This document shows, piece by piece, positions 1 to 10,990 of a DNA stretch of 64,000 nt; positions within the stretch are counted from its first letter, which is position 1; the number at the start of each line of letters is the position of its first letter. Origin of the DNA: Trichostrongylus colubriformis (taxonomy: Eukaryota > Nematoda > Chromadorea > Rhabditida > Trichostrongylidae); the NCBI GenBank assembly GCA_963978905.1, contig OZ022257.1:42108203-42172202 (forward strand), given 5' to 3'. Position numbers and translations under genes: made by a program. The notes beneath the pieces are model-generated. The model was not told the origin of the DNA. It worked only from the letters and a program-made list of their open reading frames with translations, and searched no databases.

Positions 1-32
1 TGAATTCCCGCTGAGCAATCTTTGAAAAGTTG

Positions 33-37
33 CGGAC
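33..37. repeat. Left target-site duplication CGGAC
   Basis: CGGAC lies immediately outside the left LTR and is repeated at 8879-8883. Five bases fits the 4-6 bp duplications typical of LTR integrases. Confidence 0.85.
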
Positions 38-730
38 TGTTGCGGCTCGTCGGGCGGTTGCCCTCCTAACCGCTAGCGCAACAGCATCGTGGTTACGGGT
101 CTCCGGACTCTACGCCACCCGGCTGCTATGCCTGCGGGTTGTCACTGCTCCCATGGGCTTCCCCAGGAACCATACTGCTTTCCCCACAGTATGGCCGCCG
201 CTTCCCGGAGGTACTGACTCTCACACTTCTACCTATTATTACCCTTGATACGACAGCAAGTACAAGGATTACAGCACCCATATTTATTATACATATATTA
301 TCCACAATAGTCGCCCTACTCTTATCTTCCTGCCAGGACTCAGGTCCGACCGTGCTTCATCCCCCCAAGGGTCAACTATTGGTATATCAGCGGTAACTGC
401 GGTAACTTCCTGCACCCTGCAGGCTATCTACCCCGCCTGCAGCCGTCCACGTCCTCGGGTGTAACGGACGTGGGCATGCCAGCGCTCAACCAAGCCGGCC
501 GCGGTCCGCCCGACCGCACCGCGTCCATGTCGGCCTGCAGAGCGTAAGAGACAAGCTCTTACCCTCTACAGTCCAGCCTGGCATCCTAGCAGCCATAGCC
601 CGGTGCCCTCTCCTCCCGGGGGGAAAGTGTGTAAGCACCGACTGGCAGAGGCGACCCCTTTTATAGAGCCACGGACTGGGGGCGGGGCCGGGCGCGCGGT
701 GCGCCCACAGGGACATCGCGTTCCGCGACA
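38..730 (-). repeat. 3' LTR of the BEL/Pao element
   Basis: This 693-bp copy matches 8185-8878 along its whole length by eye. The only difference I see is one extra base in the right copy near its outer end. On the minus strand it carries a TATA box at 666-657 and an AATAAA signal at 288-283. It contains two closely spaced GCGGTAAC motifs near 390-405. Confidence 0.93.
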
Positions 731-944
731 CTCCCGAGAGCGAAAAAGAATGGCTCTGGGGTGCGCAACGACTGCACCTGGGGAGAACCGAACGTCCGAC
801 TGAAGCTGGCCCAGATGTAATTGCCCGACCTGAAACCCCCTGTTGATAAATGCAAGACGGCATGGGCCAGCACGGTCATCCCTTACAGTTAGACTACCTA
901 ACGGCAGGTCCCTACTAGTCAAGAATGCTCATGACAACAATAGG

Positions 945-1177
945 GAGCCTTAAGGGCCGCCCAAAAATAACCGAGACTGCAAGGAACAACTTAAGGGTGC
1001 ACAAAAATATTACAACATAAGCGACAACAACTCCTACGGGTAAAAACACAACAGCACAGCAAAAAGGGGGAAAGAGTGTCTTAAGGACACTCTAAAACAA
1101 ATACACAAAAATGACATACGAGGTGCCTTAAGGGCGCCTCAAAAAGAAAGGAAGGGAAGAGCGCCTTAAGGGCACTC
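945..1177. repeat. Array of imperfect CCTTAAGG palindromes
   Basis: Five short imperfect palindromes centred on CTTAAGG occur near 947-965, 987-1003, 1076-1092, 1121-1137 and 1161-1177. Each is followed by an A-rich tract; examples are GTGTCTTAAGGACAC and GTGCCTTAAGGGCGCC. The spacing is about 40-90 bases. They lie just inside the 3' LTR of the BEL/Pao element. Confidence 0.7.
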
Positions 1178-1295
1178 AGAAAAAAGAGACATAATTGAAC
1201 TGCCGAAATCCTTGCCATCCAATCCTTCCACCACAAGTCCGACCAACTCCTTCTGCCAGCATCCATCTTCCACCACCATCTCCACCAACAGCCAC

Positions 1296-1364
1296 TAGAC
1301 GACGACGTTGTTGTTATCGACAGCCACAGGACGACGATGACGTTGTTGTTGTTGTTGTTGCTAA
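1296..1364. repeat. GAC/GTT trinucleotide microsatellites
   Basis: Two blocks of GAC repeats run into GTT repeats, the second with six GTT units. This is simple sequence inside the 3' untranslated part of the retroelement. Translations through it are Asn or Asp/Val runs and are not evidence for a gene. Confidence 0.8.
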
Positions 1365-2155
1365 TATCGACGTCCATGTTGCTGCCACGTGCCCATCTTA
1401 GTTGACTGTCCTTGCCCATCATAGTTGATCGTCCTTGCCCATTTTGGTTGATCCTCCTTGGCGTCGGATATCGGCGGTGACTGCTGTTGGGTTCCTACTC
1501 TAGCAGTAGAGGGAAAATGCGGTGACCCTTAAGCTAATGACAGACAAGGTTTCCTGAAATGATTGATTTATGTAACTACAGAGATTGGTTAAAATGACTA
1601 CACTGTTGTCTATTTGGTTATCAGTTAAAAAGGACCTATGAATGAAACTACATGATTGAAAGGGGGGTCTGTCACAGCATTCACCAAAAGCGGTAACATC
1701 TAAGGCTACAACAAAAGCGGTGACTTATCAACACCTTAACAACAATGTTCAAAAGCGGGAACCCTACGTCACACAAAAATGCGGAAACTATCTATCTTAG
1801 GCTAGGTCCTCTACTGTCTTGTAGAGGGTCCTTGCCCACTCGGATATGGTGGACGGGTACGTGATCTAGGCCTACGGGAGACCGATCTGTAACCCGCCTG
1901 TCGCGCTAACTCATTGGGAGATGGACTAAGACCCCCGAACGTCTTCCTTGTCCACTGGGACCTCCGCAGCTCGAGGACCTTTCGGCTGAACGGATTTCAC
2001 CAGGACCGGGGACGTACGTGTCTTGCAAGGTCTTCATAAAATCGTACAGCTGGGGTTGTGATGTCCACCTCTACATGTCTGTTCGGTACACAGATCAGAC
2101 ATGCTTCTTCCATCATAGCGTTAACTTCTGCGCTCAGGCTCACTCAATGTCGTTC

Positions 2156-3033
2156 TTACATTGGACTGTTCCCGACCACGCTTCCCCGACCGAGGATTCC
2201 TGGACCTAGGTCCATCCTCCCGAGCACGACAAGAAGTGGGGGCCGAGGAATCGGAAGAACGAGTTGAGGCTCTGAGCGCGCATCCTTTCCCGAAAACTTA
2301 GGAGTTCGAGATCCATGCCAATCAGGTTGCTTCGGCGGCGGTAGAGCCGCTGACGAAGGCTGCGCTGACGGCTTATCAAAGCCTCCAGATTTGAACTGCT
2401 TCTTCGGTGGAGGAGTCACTGTCGGGGGTTGCGACCAATTACTCGTTGGAGCTGTCCGCTGATCAACAAGACGTTGAGTCTGCTGGTGTTGCAGCTCTTG
2501 AGAGTAATTGTCTCTCCACCACTGAAGAGTCTGCGTGAAGGTGCTGGAGACTCAGGAGGTTGGTCTGGAGGAGCTTGTTGGATGCCCTTAATAAAGGACT
2601 GCTCCTCCGACTCTCCTTGCGGTAACTTAGTACAACAAGCATTTGTGCCATCTCTAGCGCACGTAGGTAACGTGTCAGGAAAGCGCTCAAACCTGGGGCT
2701 CTTGCCAACAACGTTCCGACGTGTCTGGTAGAAATGTCGCGTCTTTGAAATGCTTCTTGTAGAGTATTGCGGTAATTGTTGCTGCTGAGCAGTTGCAGCG
2801 GTGACAGGATCTGCCGGCTGATTTGACTGAAGATTTGGGGCTGGCCGTGGAGGCTCCAAAGGGACAGACTGACTTATCTCCTCTGGTTGAGGCTCCGCGT
2901 TCAGCTCCAAGATCTGCAGTTTGTTCAGCTCATCATCGTCGTCCGCACACGAAGATGCAAGCTCTTCGGAACGGTCGACGGCTGATGACTGGGCAGACAA
3001 TAATACATCGGTAATAGAACCAGAATTCGACAT
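2156..3033 (-). pseudogene. Extra Pro/Gln-rich frame downstream of pol
   Basis: A 205-codon frame (2416-3033) continues into an 80-codon frame (2156-2416) through an apparent one-step frameshift at about 2417. The product is acidic and proline/glutamine-rich, with CADDDDELNKLQ, TAATAQQQQLPQ and, near the end, TPPPKKQFKSGG. It has no signal peptide, membrane segment or zinc finger, so it does not look like an envelope protein. The position after pol and before the 3' LTR is where some BEL/Pao and Gypsy elements carry an additional frame. I do not recognise a family. It could also be captured host sequence. Confidence 0.4.
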
Positions 3034-3743
3034 TTGCCTTACCTGGGATACAGCTGTGGAAGGCTGATCCTTGGCCAGCGCCGAAGTCTTGGTTCTCTTA
3101 GGCTGGTATCTTCCTTTAGCGACAATAGAAAATAGTTAATAGGGTGAGTGATCGAAAACGCAATGATGTAGGAATGAACCCTACGCGAGTAAATGCGCGG
3201 TTATGAGAACATGAGTGATAATTACGGATAAACCATCGACAAGCGATAACAAGTATGAATGTATGATAGCCATCGATCGATATGGGATGACAGCATGGAA
3301 CGCGGGTGACCGCTGCCCAGCAGTCAATCTCATAGATTCGAAGGGGACATACCGTAACACTCAGCAGCCGATAATAGGGCACAACAGCCTCAAGGCGTGA
3401 AACGAGCAGACTAGAAAGAGGGGGATAACCTAAGGAGTGGAAGGAAGAGGAAAAAGGTGAAAGAGTGGAAAATTAGCTAAGGAGTGAGATAGTGGAATCC
3501 TAGGTAAATGAGGAGAGAGTGACATGTTAAAAAAAATATTGTGTAGCAACCTACGATGATGAAACCTAGGTGAACATGGTATAACCATGATGGTGAAAAA
3601 TAACCATGCAACACTAAGTGAAATAAACACACACAAATAATATGCCTGTGAACAACTACAATAATAAGGAGGATAAAGACAACAAGAAATACAATGACAT
3701 GACGAAATTGATCAAGAGGGGGATTACCTGCTTGCTGCTCTTT

Positions 3744-4022
3744 TCACTTGCCGGGGGGGTTGTATCCGTGCTGGATTCGGCTTTGCTGGAGGAGTAGCCG
3801 TGGCTTCATCTGAAACATGTGGCTCAAGCGGGATAAGGTGTTTAACTGATCGATCGATGTATGTGTTCTTAGTAGTACGAAGTCGTACGATCGAACAGAT
3901 CCATCGGTCGATGTATTAAGACGGGTGATAATGGCGAGAGGCCAAAATGCTCTCGGCATATCATCTGTTTTGACGAGAACGATATCTCCTACTACAGGAG
4001 AAGAAGCCGAGCCTGGTGACAT
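3744..4022 (-). pseudogene. BEL/Pao pol C-terminal DUF5641-like domain
   Basis: The translation contains VVGDIVLVKTDDMPRAFWPL and IITRLNTSTDGSVR, the pattern of the domain that follows integrase in BEL/Pao polyproteins (GD-x-V-L-V, W-P-L, DG-x-VR). It is separated from the integrase remnant by about 215 bases with stops, so it would not be translated as one protein with it. It confirms that the 3' end of pol is here. Confidence 0.75.
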
Positions 4023-4237
4023 ATTGAATGCATTTTGTTGGCGCTGGGCGAGCGACTGTAAATAGTCTTCGCTCCAGTGTTTCCAAAATGATTCAAGGCT
4101 GTGATGAGTGCGTCGTGATGCTCCTTTAATGCTTCTTTGGTTTGAGAATCTTTGAGGTCGGAAGCATAAAAGGAGGGATCGCGTGAAGAGTTTCTAGGTG
4201 AAAATGAGGACTAATAAGATCAATGGGACGAAGCATA

Positions 4238-4546
4238 CTATACTGCAATAGGATTGCAGACCTTAAGAGTTAAAGTACGAGTGTTAAGGGTTGCTTCAAT
4301 CTCAATAATCATAGTCTCAAAGATGCGAATATCCGGTGTACTCCTGTGGACTGTCTTATGTAATGCTTTCTTTACTATTCCGATCAATCTCTCGTAAAAA
4401 CCTCCCTTCCACGGTGAAAGTGGAGTGATAAAGTTCAGTTGGAGACTGTTCTTCTTAGTAAAGTCAGCGACAGTCAAATGTCATGCGACAACTAATAATC
4501 ATTGGCGATAAGTGGATGAGTCGAATCCAGAAGAATGGGATGTTCT
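4238..4546 (-). pseudogene. BEL/Pao integrase remnant
   Basis: After a frameshift near 4560, about 20 codons of the integrase zinc-binding segment can be read (IPREHPILLDSTHPLIAND). The sequence then jumps at about 4490 into the end of the catalytic core: FITPLSPWKGGFYERLIG carries the family's catalytic Glu in the GFYERL context, followed by EIEATLNTRTLT. The segment that should hold both catalytic Asp residues is gone, so this is a second internal deletion. The remnant cannot be an active integrase. Confidence 0.82.
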
Positions 4547-6706
4547 CTAGGAATCGGCGTCATCTTCTTGCGCAACGCCGAAGGGATCATGGTAGGTGTC
4601 CTTAGTCGTTGATAACGAAGATTCTCTTTGGTGTTCACGTGAGACAATAAGCTCTGCGACATGGATATGTCGCTGTGAAACCTTGGAGAATGAATGTAGT
4701 TCGGCAAGCAATATTTCTTCGTGAAGTCGTTTACGTTTATCGTAGGAGACCTTCTTGTAAACAACTTTACAAAGGAAATGAAAAACATATGCGGTGATTC
4801 TAAGTAGTTTATTATAGTCGTTAATGCGATCGAAAGGCAAGATGGATTTATGCAGAGGGACCGAAATCGCGGCTACCGTCTTATATTCTAGTTCCGTTTC
4901 CGGAGCTGAAAGAGGTTGCGCCGTGAAGTCGATCTCCGTATTTGACCTATCGGAAGGCGGTAAGAGTATGCATGGCGGGCCAGTCCACCAAATGTGTCCG
5001 GGGATCTCTCGGGCTGAGAGACCTCTAGTGGCACAATCTGCTGGGTTGGCCTCTGTGTTAACATAATGAAAGGTAGTATTGATTTTAAGAGAAGCGAACT
5101 CGTCAATAACGGTTCGAATTTTCTTGACTCTATTCATGACAAATGTTTTGAGCGGTCTAGTGGAATGAATCCAATAGAGCGCGATGTGGGAGTCTGAGAA
5201 AAATCGGATCGTCATGACGGTAAGCTTGAGTTATTGATAAAGGAATTGAGCGAGTGATGCTGCATTACAGCAAGCCATGAGCTCCAATCGTGGAATAGTG
5301 ACTTCGTTTAAAGGAGCTACTCTGGTTTTGGCCATAAGCAGATGCGATTGTGGTCGATCGTTCTTTTTAGAAAGAAGATACGCGACCGCGGAATATGCGC
5401 GTTTAGATGCGTCAGCGAACAGAACTAACTCATATTCTGAAGGTTCATCCCCGTAGGTAATGAATCTTGGCAAAGAGCATGTGTAGCCTTCTATTTCGTT
5501 GACGAGTTGTTGCCAGCGTGTTCTGTGTTGGTCTTCGAGGGGTTGATCCCATTCATGTCCTTCCTTCCAAAGATCTTGAAGAAAGATCTTAAGTTGGATG
5601 AACACAGGACTGAGAAATCCCAAGGGATCAAAATTCGAAGCGACTGCTTTAAGGATAGTACGCTTCGTCACTGGCGCGGAAGAGAGAAATTTTGCGGTAA
5701 CATGGAGTATATCCTGCTGAGGGTTCCACCGTATTCCAAGTAGCTTCACGATGCCGTGACGAACTTTCATACGATCTTCCTCAGGGATAAGTTCCATGAC
5801 TTGCGGATTGTTACACATGAACCTCGAAGGTTCATGGCCATTCGAGCGAAAGTTTGTTTGCAATCCTTCTGTTTCCTGTAATGTTTTAATGGCGAGTTCG
5901 TAGTTCGACTGTGTTATGTCGTACCCCGCTAGGACGGCCTGTGCGTCACCCTTGAGAAGCTTTCTCAGGTGATGGAATTTGACGACAGGCGAGATAGTGG
6001 GATTGGCATGCACCGCCGAATTGAAAGCGTCCCAAAATTCGGGAACCCTATCGATGTCGCCTGCAAACATGGGCAGGTCGAACTTCGGTAGGCGAACGAA
6101 CTGTTCTTGCGGTAAAAGCTCATGTTGTCCATGACGAATTTCTTCGTCGGAGCAAACCTGAGCATGCGGTAATGTTTGCGGTAAATGTTCAACGGTTTTC
6201 GACTTGTCGTCCCTGCGGCTATTGCCGTCGGGATTCTTGTTGATAGCCGTTGAAGCAACTGGTGTCGCCAGTCCCGACCTACACTGCGAAGGCTGTGTAG
6301 GCGTCGTGGGCTGATGATCAGCGACTTGCTATGGATGCGGCGTATACGTCAGCGGTAATAGTTGAAGAGCAACGTCGATTTGGTCGGCGAGGCTCTTAGC
6401 CTCCCTCTGAACTTGATCCCCTCCTTGGCTCTGCCAATAGAGAAGGGCTTGTTCATAGAGGTTGCGGCGTTGCGCCTCATCGTCCAACCGATCAGTGCTC
6501 CGCAGTACTGGACCCCAGTACTGCTGCGTCTCATGAAGCGCTCGTGAAAACTGGGCCTGCGCAACCAAAGGGTTGCGTTGCCTGGTTGCCACGAGTGCCT
6601 TGTATGACAAATGGTCACGGTCTCCATCGTCGGGACGGAGCTCGTCAAGGAGCTGCAAATCGACGGTGGAGCTCGCGTTTTGAAGTTCACGAATCGCTCG
6701 TGCCAA
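4547..6706 (-). pseudogene. BEL/Pao gag fused to the RT C-terminus and RNase H, with in-frame stops
   Basis: One reading frame runs through this region, broken by stops at 6329-6331 and 5231-5233. The gag part has a coiled-coil-like N-terminus followed by a DUF1759-type capsid block (FAGDIDRVPEFWDAF, LKGDAQAVLAGY). Near 5860 this passes, still in frame, straight into the post-palm part of BEL reverse transcriptase (MELIPEEDRMK, KLLGIRWNPQQD) and then RNase H (FADASKRAYSAVAYL, FFSDSHIALYWIHS). The zinc-knuckle part of gag, the aspartic protease and the RT palm with its DD motif, present in intact family members, are absent. This is best explained by an internal deletion that fused gag to pol. 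The frame ends at 4547, beside a frameshift into the integrase N-terminal region. Confidence 0.85.
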
Positions 6707-8166
6707 TTCTCACCTGAGGATTTCGCAGCTGATCGAAACAGTCAAAATGGCTCAAGATAGAATTGTTACGGCGACTCGCAATGTACATGGCTCAACGCGA
6801 AAAACAATCAATACGTCGACACGTTATCGATCAAGTTGCCAACAGCGGCGCTCTCCTGACGTCACACGAGAGTGCTACGCAAGGCGCAATCAATAGCGTG
6901 TGACTTTCCCATGGCGCTAACTGCGCTCTCTCATGCATATGTGTGCTCTCTCTGCTCTTTCCCCGGCGCGAGCGTGGGAAAGCGCAGCGAGAGTTGGGAA
7001 CGACGTCGATTCTCACCGGATTCGATCGATGTCGAGCAAGGGGAAGATGTAAACGGAACTATCGATCGAAATCGGAGGAACTCGACAAAAATAGGCAAAA
7101 ATGGAACCGAAAAGAAGGGAAAGAGGAAAGAAAAAGGGGATTTAGAAGAAAAAGGGGTATTGAGGAAGAAAGGAGGAATACATGAGAGAGATGAGACGCG
7201 AAAACAAATAACAGCATTAACACTATGAAAAATGACGGAAACAACCTGGGAGGAGGAGACACCTATAGGGCAACGAAAAACATTGTAAGCATGTGCAATG
7301 AGCGGAAAAAGAAGGTAAAATACTTACCAACTGGTGCTGTATTGCTGTAGGTGCTGTGATGAGTAGATGAATAGGAAAAGTGGTTGTTCTGTCCTGAAAT
7401 GGATTTAGAGACAAATACCTTGAGAAACGCTCACCTGGGATGAATACGGATGTACCAGACCCTTCTATGGCCCCTTACTGAGATGGAAACCAAATGTAAA
7501 AGTAACGCCGTGCCCATTCAGTCCTAGTTGCCATGCCCCTGCAATGGCGCGGAGCTGCTCCCCCCGTCCGGTGGCCTCCCATACCAGCGGACAGCGCGCT
7601 TCGGGAAGAGCCCTGCAATAGGTCCTCTTTTATGCAGCTGTACCCCTCTGTACAGGGCATGATGCTGGCAGCCGCCCTGGCCATCCAACACCGAGTCCTA
7701 TTGGAGCACCCCCTAACTACTAGGTCCCCTGACTCTAGTAGCCCAGTACTGGCCGCCCCTAACAGCCCAATGCTTACCGGCCCATTCCAGTACCGTAGCC
7801 AGGTGACTCCTTACTAGGAGGAATGCGATCAGGGTCGCACCCCTAACCCGGGCTTCGCACCGTACGAAGAGGACCAGCTGGTGGGAGCACAAGTCGGCAG
7901 GTTGCCACAGTCCTACGGACTAGATGCCCCCTCCTCTTCGGCCGGCGCTTAACATCCCGGTGTGGAATCCATACCAGAAGGGGTTGGCTAAGCCAGAATT
8001 TGGGAAATGCACCCGAGGTAGTGAGGGCGGGGAAACCCGGGTGCCCCTCAAAGGTCTGGTACTCCGCGATATTCATCCCGACCCACGGAACAGTGGACGA
8101 GACCCTGAGTGGTAGGCCATCCTCTCCTGGGACCCTGTTGTGATGCACAACAGACGGGCCCGAATC
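6707..8166 (-). other. Untranslated leader of the BEL/Pao element
   Basis: About 1.46 kb lies between the primer-binding site and the first gag-like frame. I see no conserved protein in it. Open frames here (for example on the minus strand at 7843-8169) have GC-rich, low-complexity translations and look incidental. It may hold packaging and splice signals, but I cannot point to them. Confidence 0.5.
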
Positions 8167-8184
8167 CACGGTCCGATTGCACCA
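8167..8184 (-). other. Primer-binding site of the BEL/Pao element
   Basis: The bases adjoining the 5' LTR on the minus strand start TGGTGCAATCGG, complementary to a tRNA 3' end finishing in CCA. This is the expected position and form of a minus-strand DNA primer site. I could not assign the tRNA species. Confidence 0.75.
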
Positions 8185-8878
8185 TGTTGCGGCTCGTCGG
8201 GCGGTTGCCCTCCTAACCGCTAGCGCAACAGCATCGTGGTTACGGGTCTCCGGACTCTACGCCACCCGGCTGCTATGCCTGCGGGTTGTCACTGCTCCCA
8301 TGGGCTTCCCCAGGAACCATACTGCTTTCCCCACAGTATGGCCGCCGCTTCCCGGAGGTACTGACTCTCACACTTCTACCTATTATTACCCTTGATACGA
8401 CAGCAAGTACAAGGATTACAGCACCCATATTTATTATACATATATTATCCACAATAGTCGCCCTACTCTTATCTTCCTGCCAGGACTCAGGTCCGACCGT
8501 GCTTCATCCCCCCAAGGGTCAACTATTGGTATATCAGCGGTAACTGCGGTAACTTCCTGCACCCTGCAGGCTATCTACCCCGCCTGCAGCCGTCCACGTC
8601 CTCGGGTGTAACGGACGTGGGCATGCCAGCGCTCAACCAAGCCGGCCGCGGTCCGCCCGACCGCACCGCGTCCATGTCGGCCTGCAGAGCGTAAGAGACA
8701 AGCTCTTACCCTCTACAGTCCAGCCTGGCATCCTAGCAGCCATAGCCCGGTGCCCTCTCCTCCCGGGGGGAAAGTGTGTAAGCACCGACTGGCAGAGGCG
8801 ACCCCTTTTATAGAGCCACGGACTGGGGGCGGGGCCGGGCGCGCGGTGCGCCCACAGGGACAGTCGCGTTCCGCGACA
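8185..8878 (-). repeat. 5' LTR of the BEL/Pao element
   Basis: This 694-bp LTR is the promoter-bearing copy, because the element reads right to left. U3 is very short: the TATA box lies only about 65-75 bases inside the LTR edge, preceded by GC boxes. The AATAAA signal is at 8435-8430 on the minus strand. Sequence beyond 8878 is unrelated to sequence beyond 730, which sets the boundary. Confidence 0.93.
8804..8813 (-). promoter_or_regulatory. LTR core promoter TATA box
   Basis: The minus strand reads CTATAAAAGG here, preceded by a GC-box-like run GGCCCCGCCCCC. This is a strong match to an RNA polymerase II core promoter, and the same block is at 657-666 in the other LTR. Transcription would start about 25-30 bases further along the minus strand. 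Confidence 0.7.
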
Positions 8879-8883
8879 CGGAC
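8879..8883. repeat. Right target-site duplication CGGAC
   Basis: CGGAC directly follows the right LTR and is identical to 33-37. It marks the exact outer edge of the insertion. Confidence 0.85.
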
Positions 8884-9909
8884 AGGAACAGCGCAGTTCA
8901 AAATTGCGCGCCCAATGTCGATTTGCTTCTCCACCCTGCCTTTCCAACCTAACCACACAGCCGCTAGAGCCTCATCTTGTGGGATATTACTTTCAGGAAC
9001 TGTGTCTCAGCTGGACTCTTGTTTTTTCTTAAGAGCCCTCTTTGGATTCTCGCCGAGCGACATCTGAACAGCGCTTGGCGTATAGAGCGGAGTTCAAATT
9101 TTTGCTCCCAATGTTGATTTGTTTCTTGCACTGCAACCCTAACCGCGCGACTGTCTGCTCTCTATTTTTCATCGCTCCAGCGTTCACCCCTACTCCCCAT
9201 CCCGTCGGCAGTCACTTTGAGGAGCTCTATCTCGCTCAGATTCTTGTATTTTCGCATGGAGTCATGTATGCGGCCAATACTAAGCAAATACTACATAAAT
9301 AGATGGGAACCAAAAAAAACTTGAATTTTCGTGGTCGATTCCTCTATTAAAAAATGACATCATTTCCCCACAATGATCACTTGGCAGTGACACTGAAGAA
9401 CGCGTAGGCGGATTAATTCACACACAGATTCTTATGGTATCTAGTTGTTTTCGCCTTATGACGTGATGTTATGTGGTAGCACATTGGAATTTGATTGCAA
9501 CTAATTCGCTAGAGTTTCATTACTGCCTTAATGATCCACAGAATCGTCTACGTTCAATTTCAAGGCGTTTTCCCTCCCTTTGTTCCGTGTTCCCGTATAT
9601 GTAGGTGATGCTATCGAGAATCGGAATTCTTCAATAAGTGATTGTTGAGAGAAAAAACACAGTTTTCCAGAATAAAGTGCATATGCCTTGCTTGATCAAA
9701 ATTATTCGTATTTTTGTTATAAACGGTTTTTTGGAACGGCGTGACAACGTCCATTTGATGAAAGAAAGCTGTGGCATTATAAGAAGTACTGCTGAATGTG
9801 ATGGCCCGACACAATCCACGACCAAGCCACCACTTAGAATTCCAGTGATGTGGAGGTATGGGGCATCCATAGGTGCCCCATGTCTCCACACCATTCTTCA
9901 CCTTCTGAA
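8884..9909. other. Gene-free stretch with a diverged tandem duplication
   Basis: Two diverged copies of a segment, each with a GAACAGCGC...GTTCAAA...CCAATGT pattern, begin near 8885 and 9067. No splice-consistent exon or conserved protein was seen in this kilobase. Confidence 0.4.
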
Positions 9910-10081
9910 GGTCGCGTTCATGCTCTGCGCCGGCAGGGCATGGCTGCGTTGACAGGCTGCGAGACAGAGTGGCACGGAGGGACATGCAGACGACGCAAGC
10001 AACGAGGCACGATGGCATAGGCCGAGACGCACAGACACGCAGCTACGTCCTGCCGCGGCATCGCAAAGTATGAAGATGGCC
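9910..10081. mobile_element. Tourist-like MITE, copy E
   Basis: The left end reads GGTCGCGTTCATGC and the right end, inverted, GGCCATCTTCATAC. Inside them a second inverted repeat (GCAGGGCATGGCTGCG against its complement near 10035-10055) matches the copy at 52308-52464. It belongs to the same terminal family as 25782-25921, 25993-27124, 43814-44091 and 48058-48254, but its target duplication is not clear. Confidence 0.55.
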
Positions 10082-10432
10082 AAGTTTACCCGACCTGCTA
10101 TTGTTTGTTTCTCTGTCCACGACGCTTACTGTTTCACTTTGTTGGAATCGCGTTGCTTTTTTCGATCTTACTGGAGAGCTAGACAACGATTTCAAGACTT
10201 TTCTACGTTTTCTCCAGCGGCATCGTGATGTCCGCTGTTTTTGCCAAATGCTCTACTTTTTCTTATCTCTGTGACGTCCCTCCATCTTTTTTTGAGTTTC
10301 TGGTGGCATGCAGAAGGGTACAAACTTTTGAGGCTTCCTACCTAGATGGTCTTCTGACGTTATATACCGTGTCCCATACCATCACAGCCGTTCAGCTGGA
10401 TAGGGGCCGCCTGAAGGCCACACTGATATGAC

Positions 10433-10990
10433 TTGTCTATCTTCTATCTTATTTTGCGGAAATGGACCTCCACCTTGTGGTTCTACCTCATGGGCCAATA
10501 TTCGTCTCCTCCCCCTTTATCCATGGCATCGTGGGGCTTATTGTTACCCGTTGTACTTGCCTTTGAGTCCCTGGATCACACCGCCAATCGTAGGCGATTC
10601 CAGTGCACTGCCTCTATTTGCACCTTTTCCGGAAATTCATTCCCTGATCCACACGGCTTTCCGTGGTCACTTGCTTTCCAGGCACCGGAAATCCTCCACC
10701 CAATGAATTCCCCCTCCCCCTACAACGATCCACGATTGGTTGACTTGGTTTTCTTGAACTTATCGAGGCTGTTGCTTGCCATTACTTTCAGTATTCAAGT
10801 GATCCAGGTACTACAAAAAGTGAAGAAAAGCAAAATGGAGTGGACAAAATCCAAAATAAAAAAATTGGACACCTTTCCAAATATTGACAACGAAAGGAGC
10901 CGGCCCTATCATCGAAAGGGGTGGGCACTGTTAAAACAAGTGGCAGCTGTTGAAAAAGACGGCTCCTACAAAGCCCTAGATTTTCGTTGA
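10433..10990 (+). CDS. Unrecognised 185-codon open frame
   Basis: This is the longest plus-strand frame outside the repeats. The translation starts MSIFYLILRKWTSTLWFYLM, has a hydrophobic stretch near residues 105-125 (LVFLNLSRLLLAITFSI) and a lysine-rich C-terminal third. I recognise no domain, see no neighbouring exon in phase, and find no splice acceptor placed to decide the start. The base composition is like the surrounding intergenic DNA. It is probably a chance frame, but it is the best candidate for an intronless gene here. Confidence 0.15.
   Translation: MSIFYLILRKWTSTLWFYLMGQYSSPPPLSMASWGLLLPVVLAFESLDHTANRRRFQCTASICTFSGNSFPDPHGFPWSLAFQAPEILHPMNSPSPYNDPRLVDLVFLNLSRLLLAITFSIQVIQVLQKVKKSKMEWTKSKIKKLDTFPNIDNERSRPYHRKGWALLKQVAAVEKDGSYKALDFR

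Larger units (their letters stand above)
38..8878 (-). mobile_element. Complete BEL/Pao-type LTR retrotransposon, non-autonomous
   Basis: The element is bounded by two direct repeats (38-730 and 8185-8878) that begin TGTCGCGG and end CCGCAACA on the minus strand, the canonical TG...CA ends. A 5-bp target duplication, CGGAC, flanks it at 33-37 and 8879-8883. On the minus strand the order is 5' LTR, primer-binding site, 1.5-kb leader, gag-like region, the C-terminal part of reverse transcriptase with RNase H, a fragmented integrase, a DUF5641-like tail, an extra proline/glutamine-rich frame, a 1.4-kb repeat-rich stretch and the 3' LTR. Gag (DUF1759-like), RNase H and integrase motifs identify the BEL/Pao group. 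Protease and the catalytic core of reverse transcriptase are missing, and in-frame stops interrupt the rest, so this copy cannot move by itself. The LTRs differ by eye only by a 1-bp indel, which suggests a recent insertion. Confidence 0.93.

Noticed and set aside
139..396. 85-codon frame conserved between 139-396 and 8286-8543
   Set aside because: The two copies are identical because they are the two LTRs, not because of protein conservation; it is antisense to the element.
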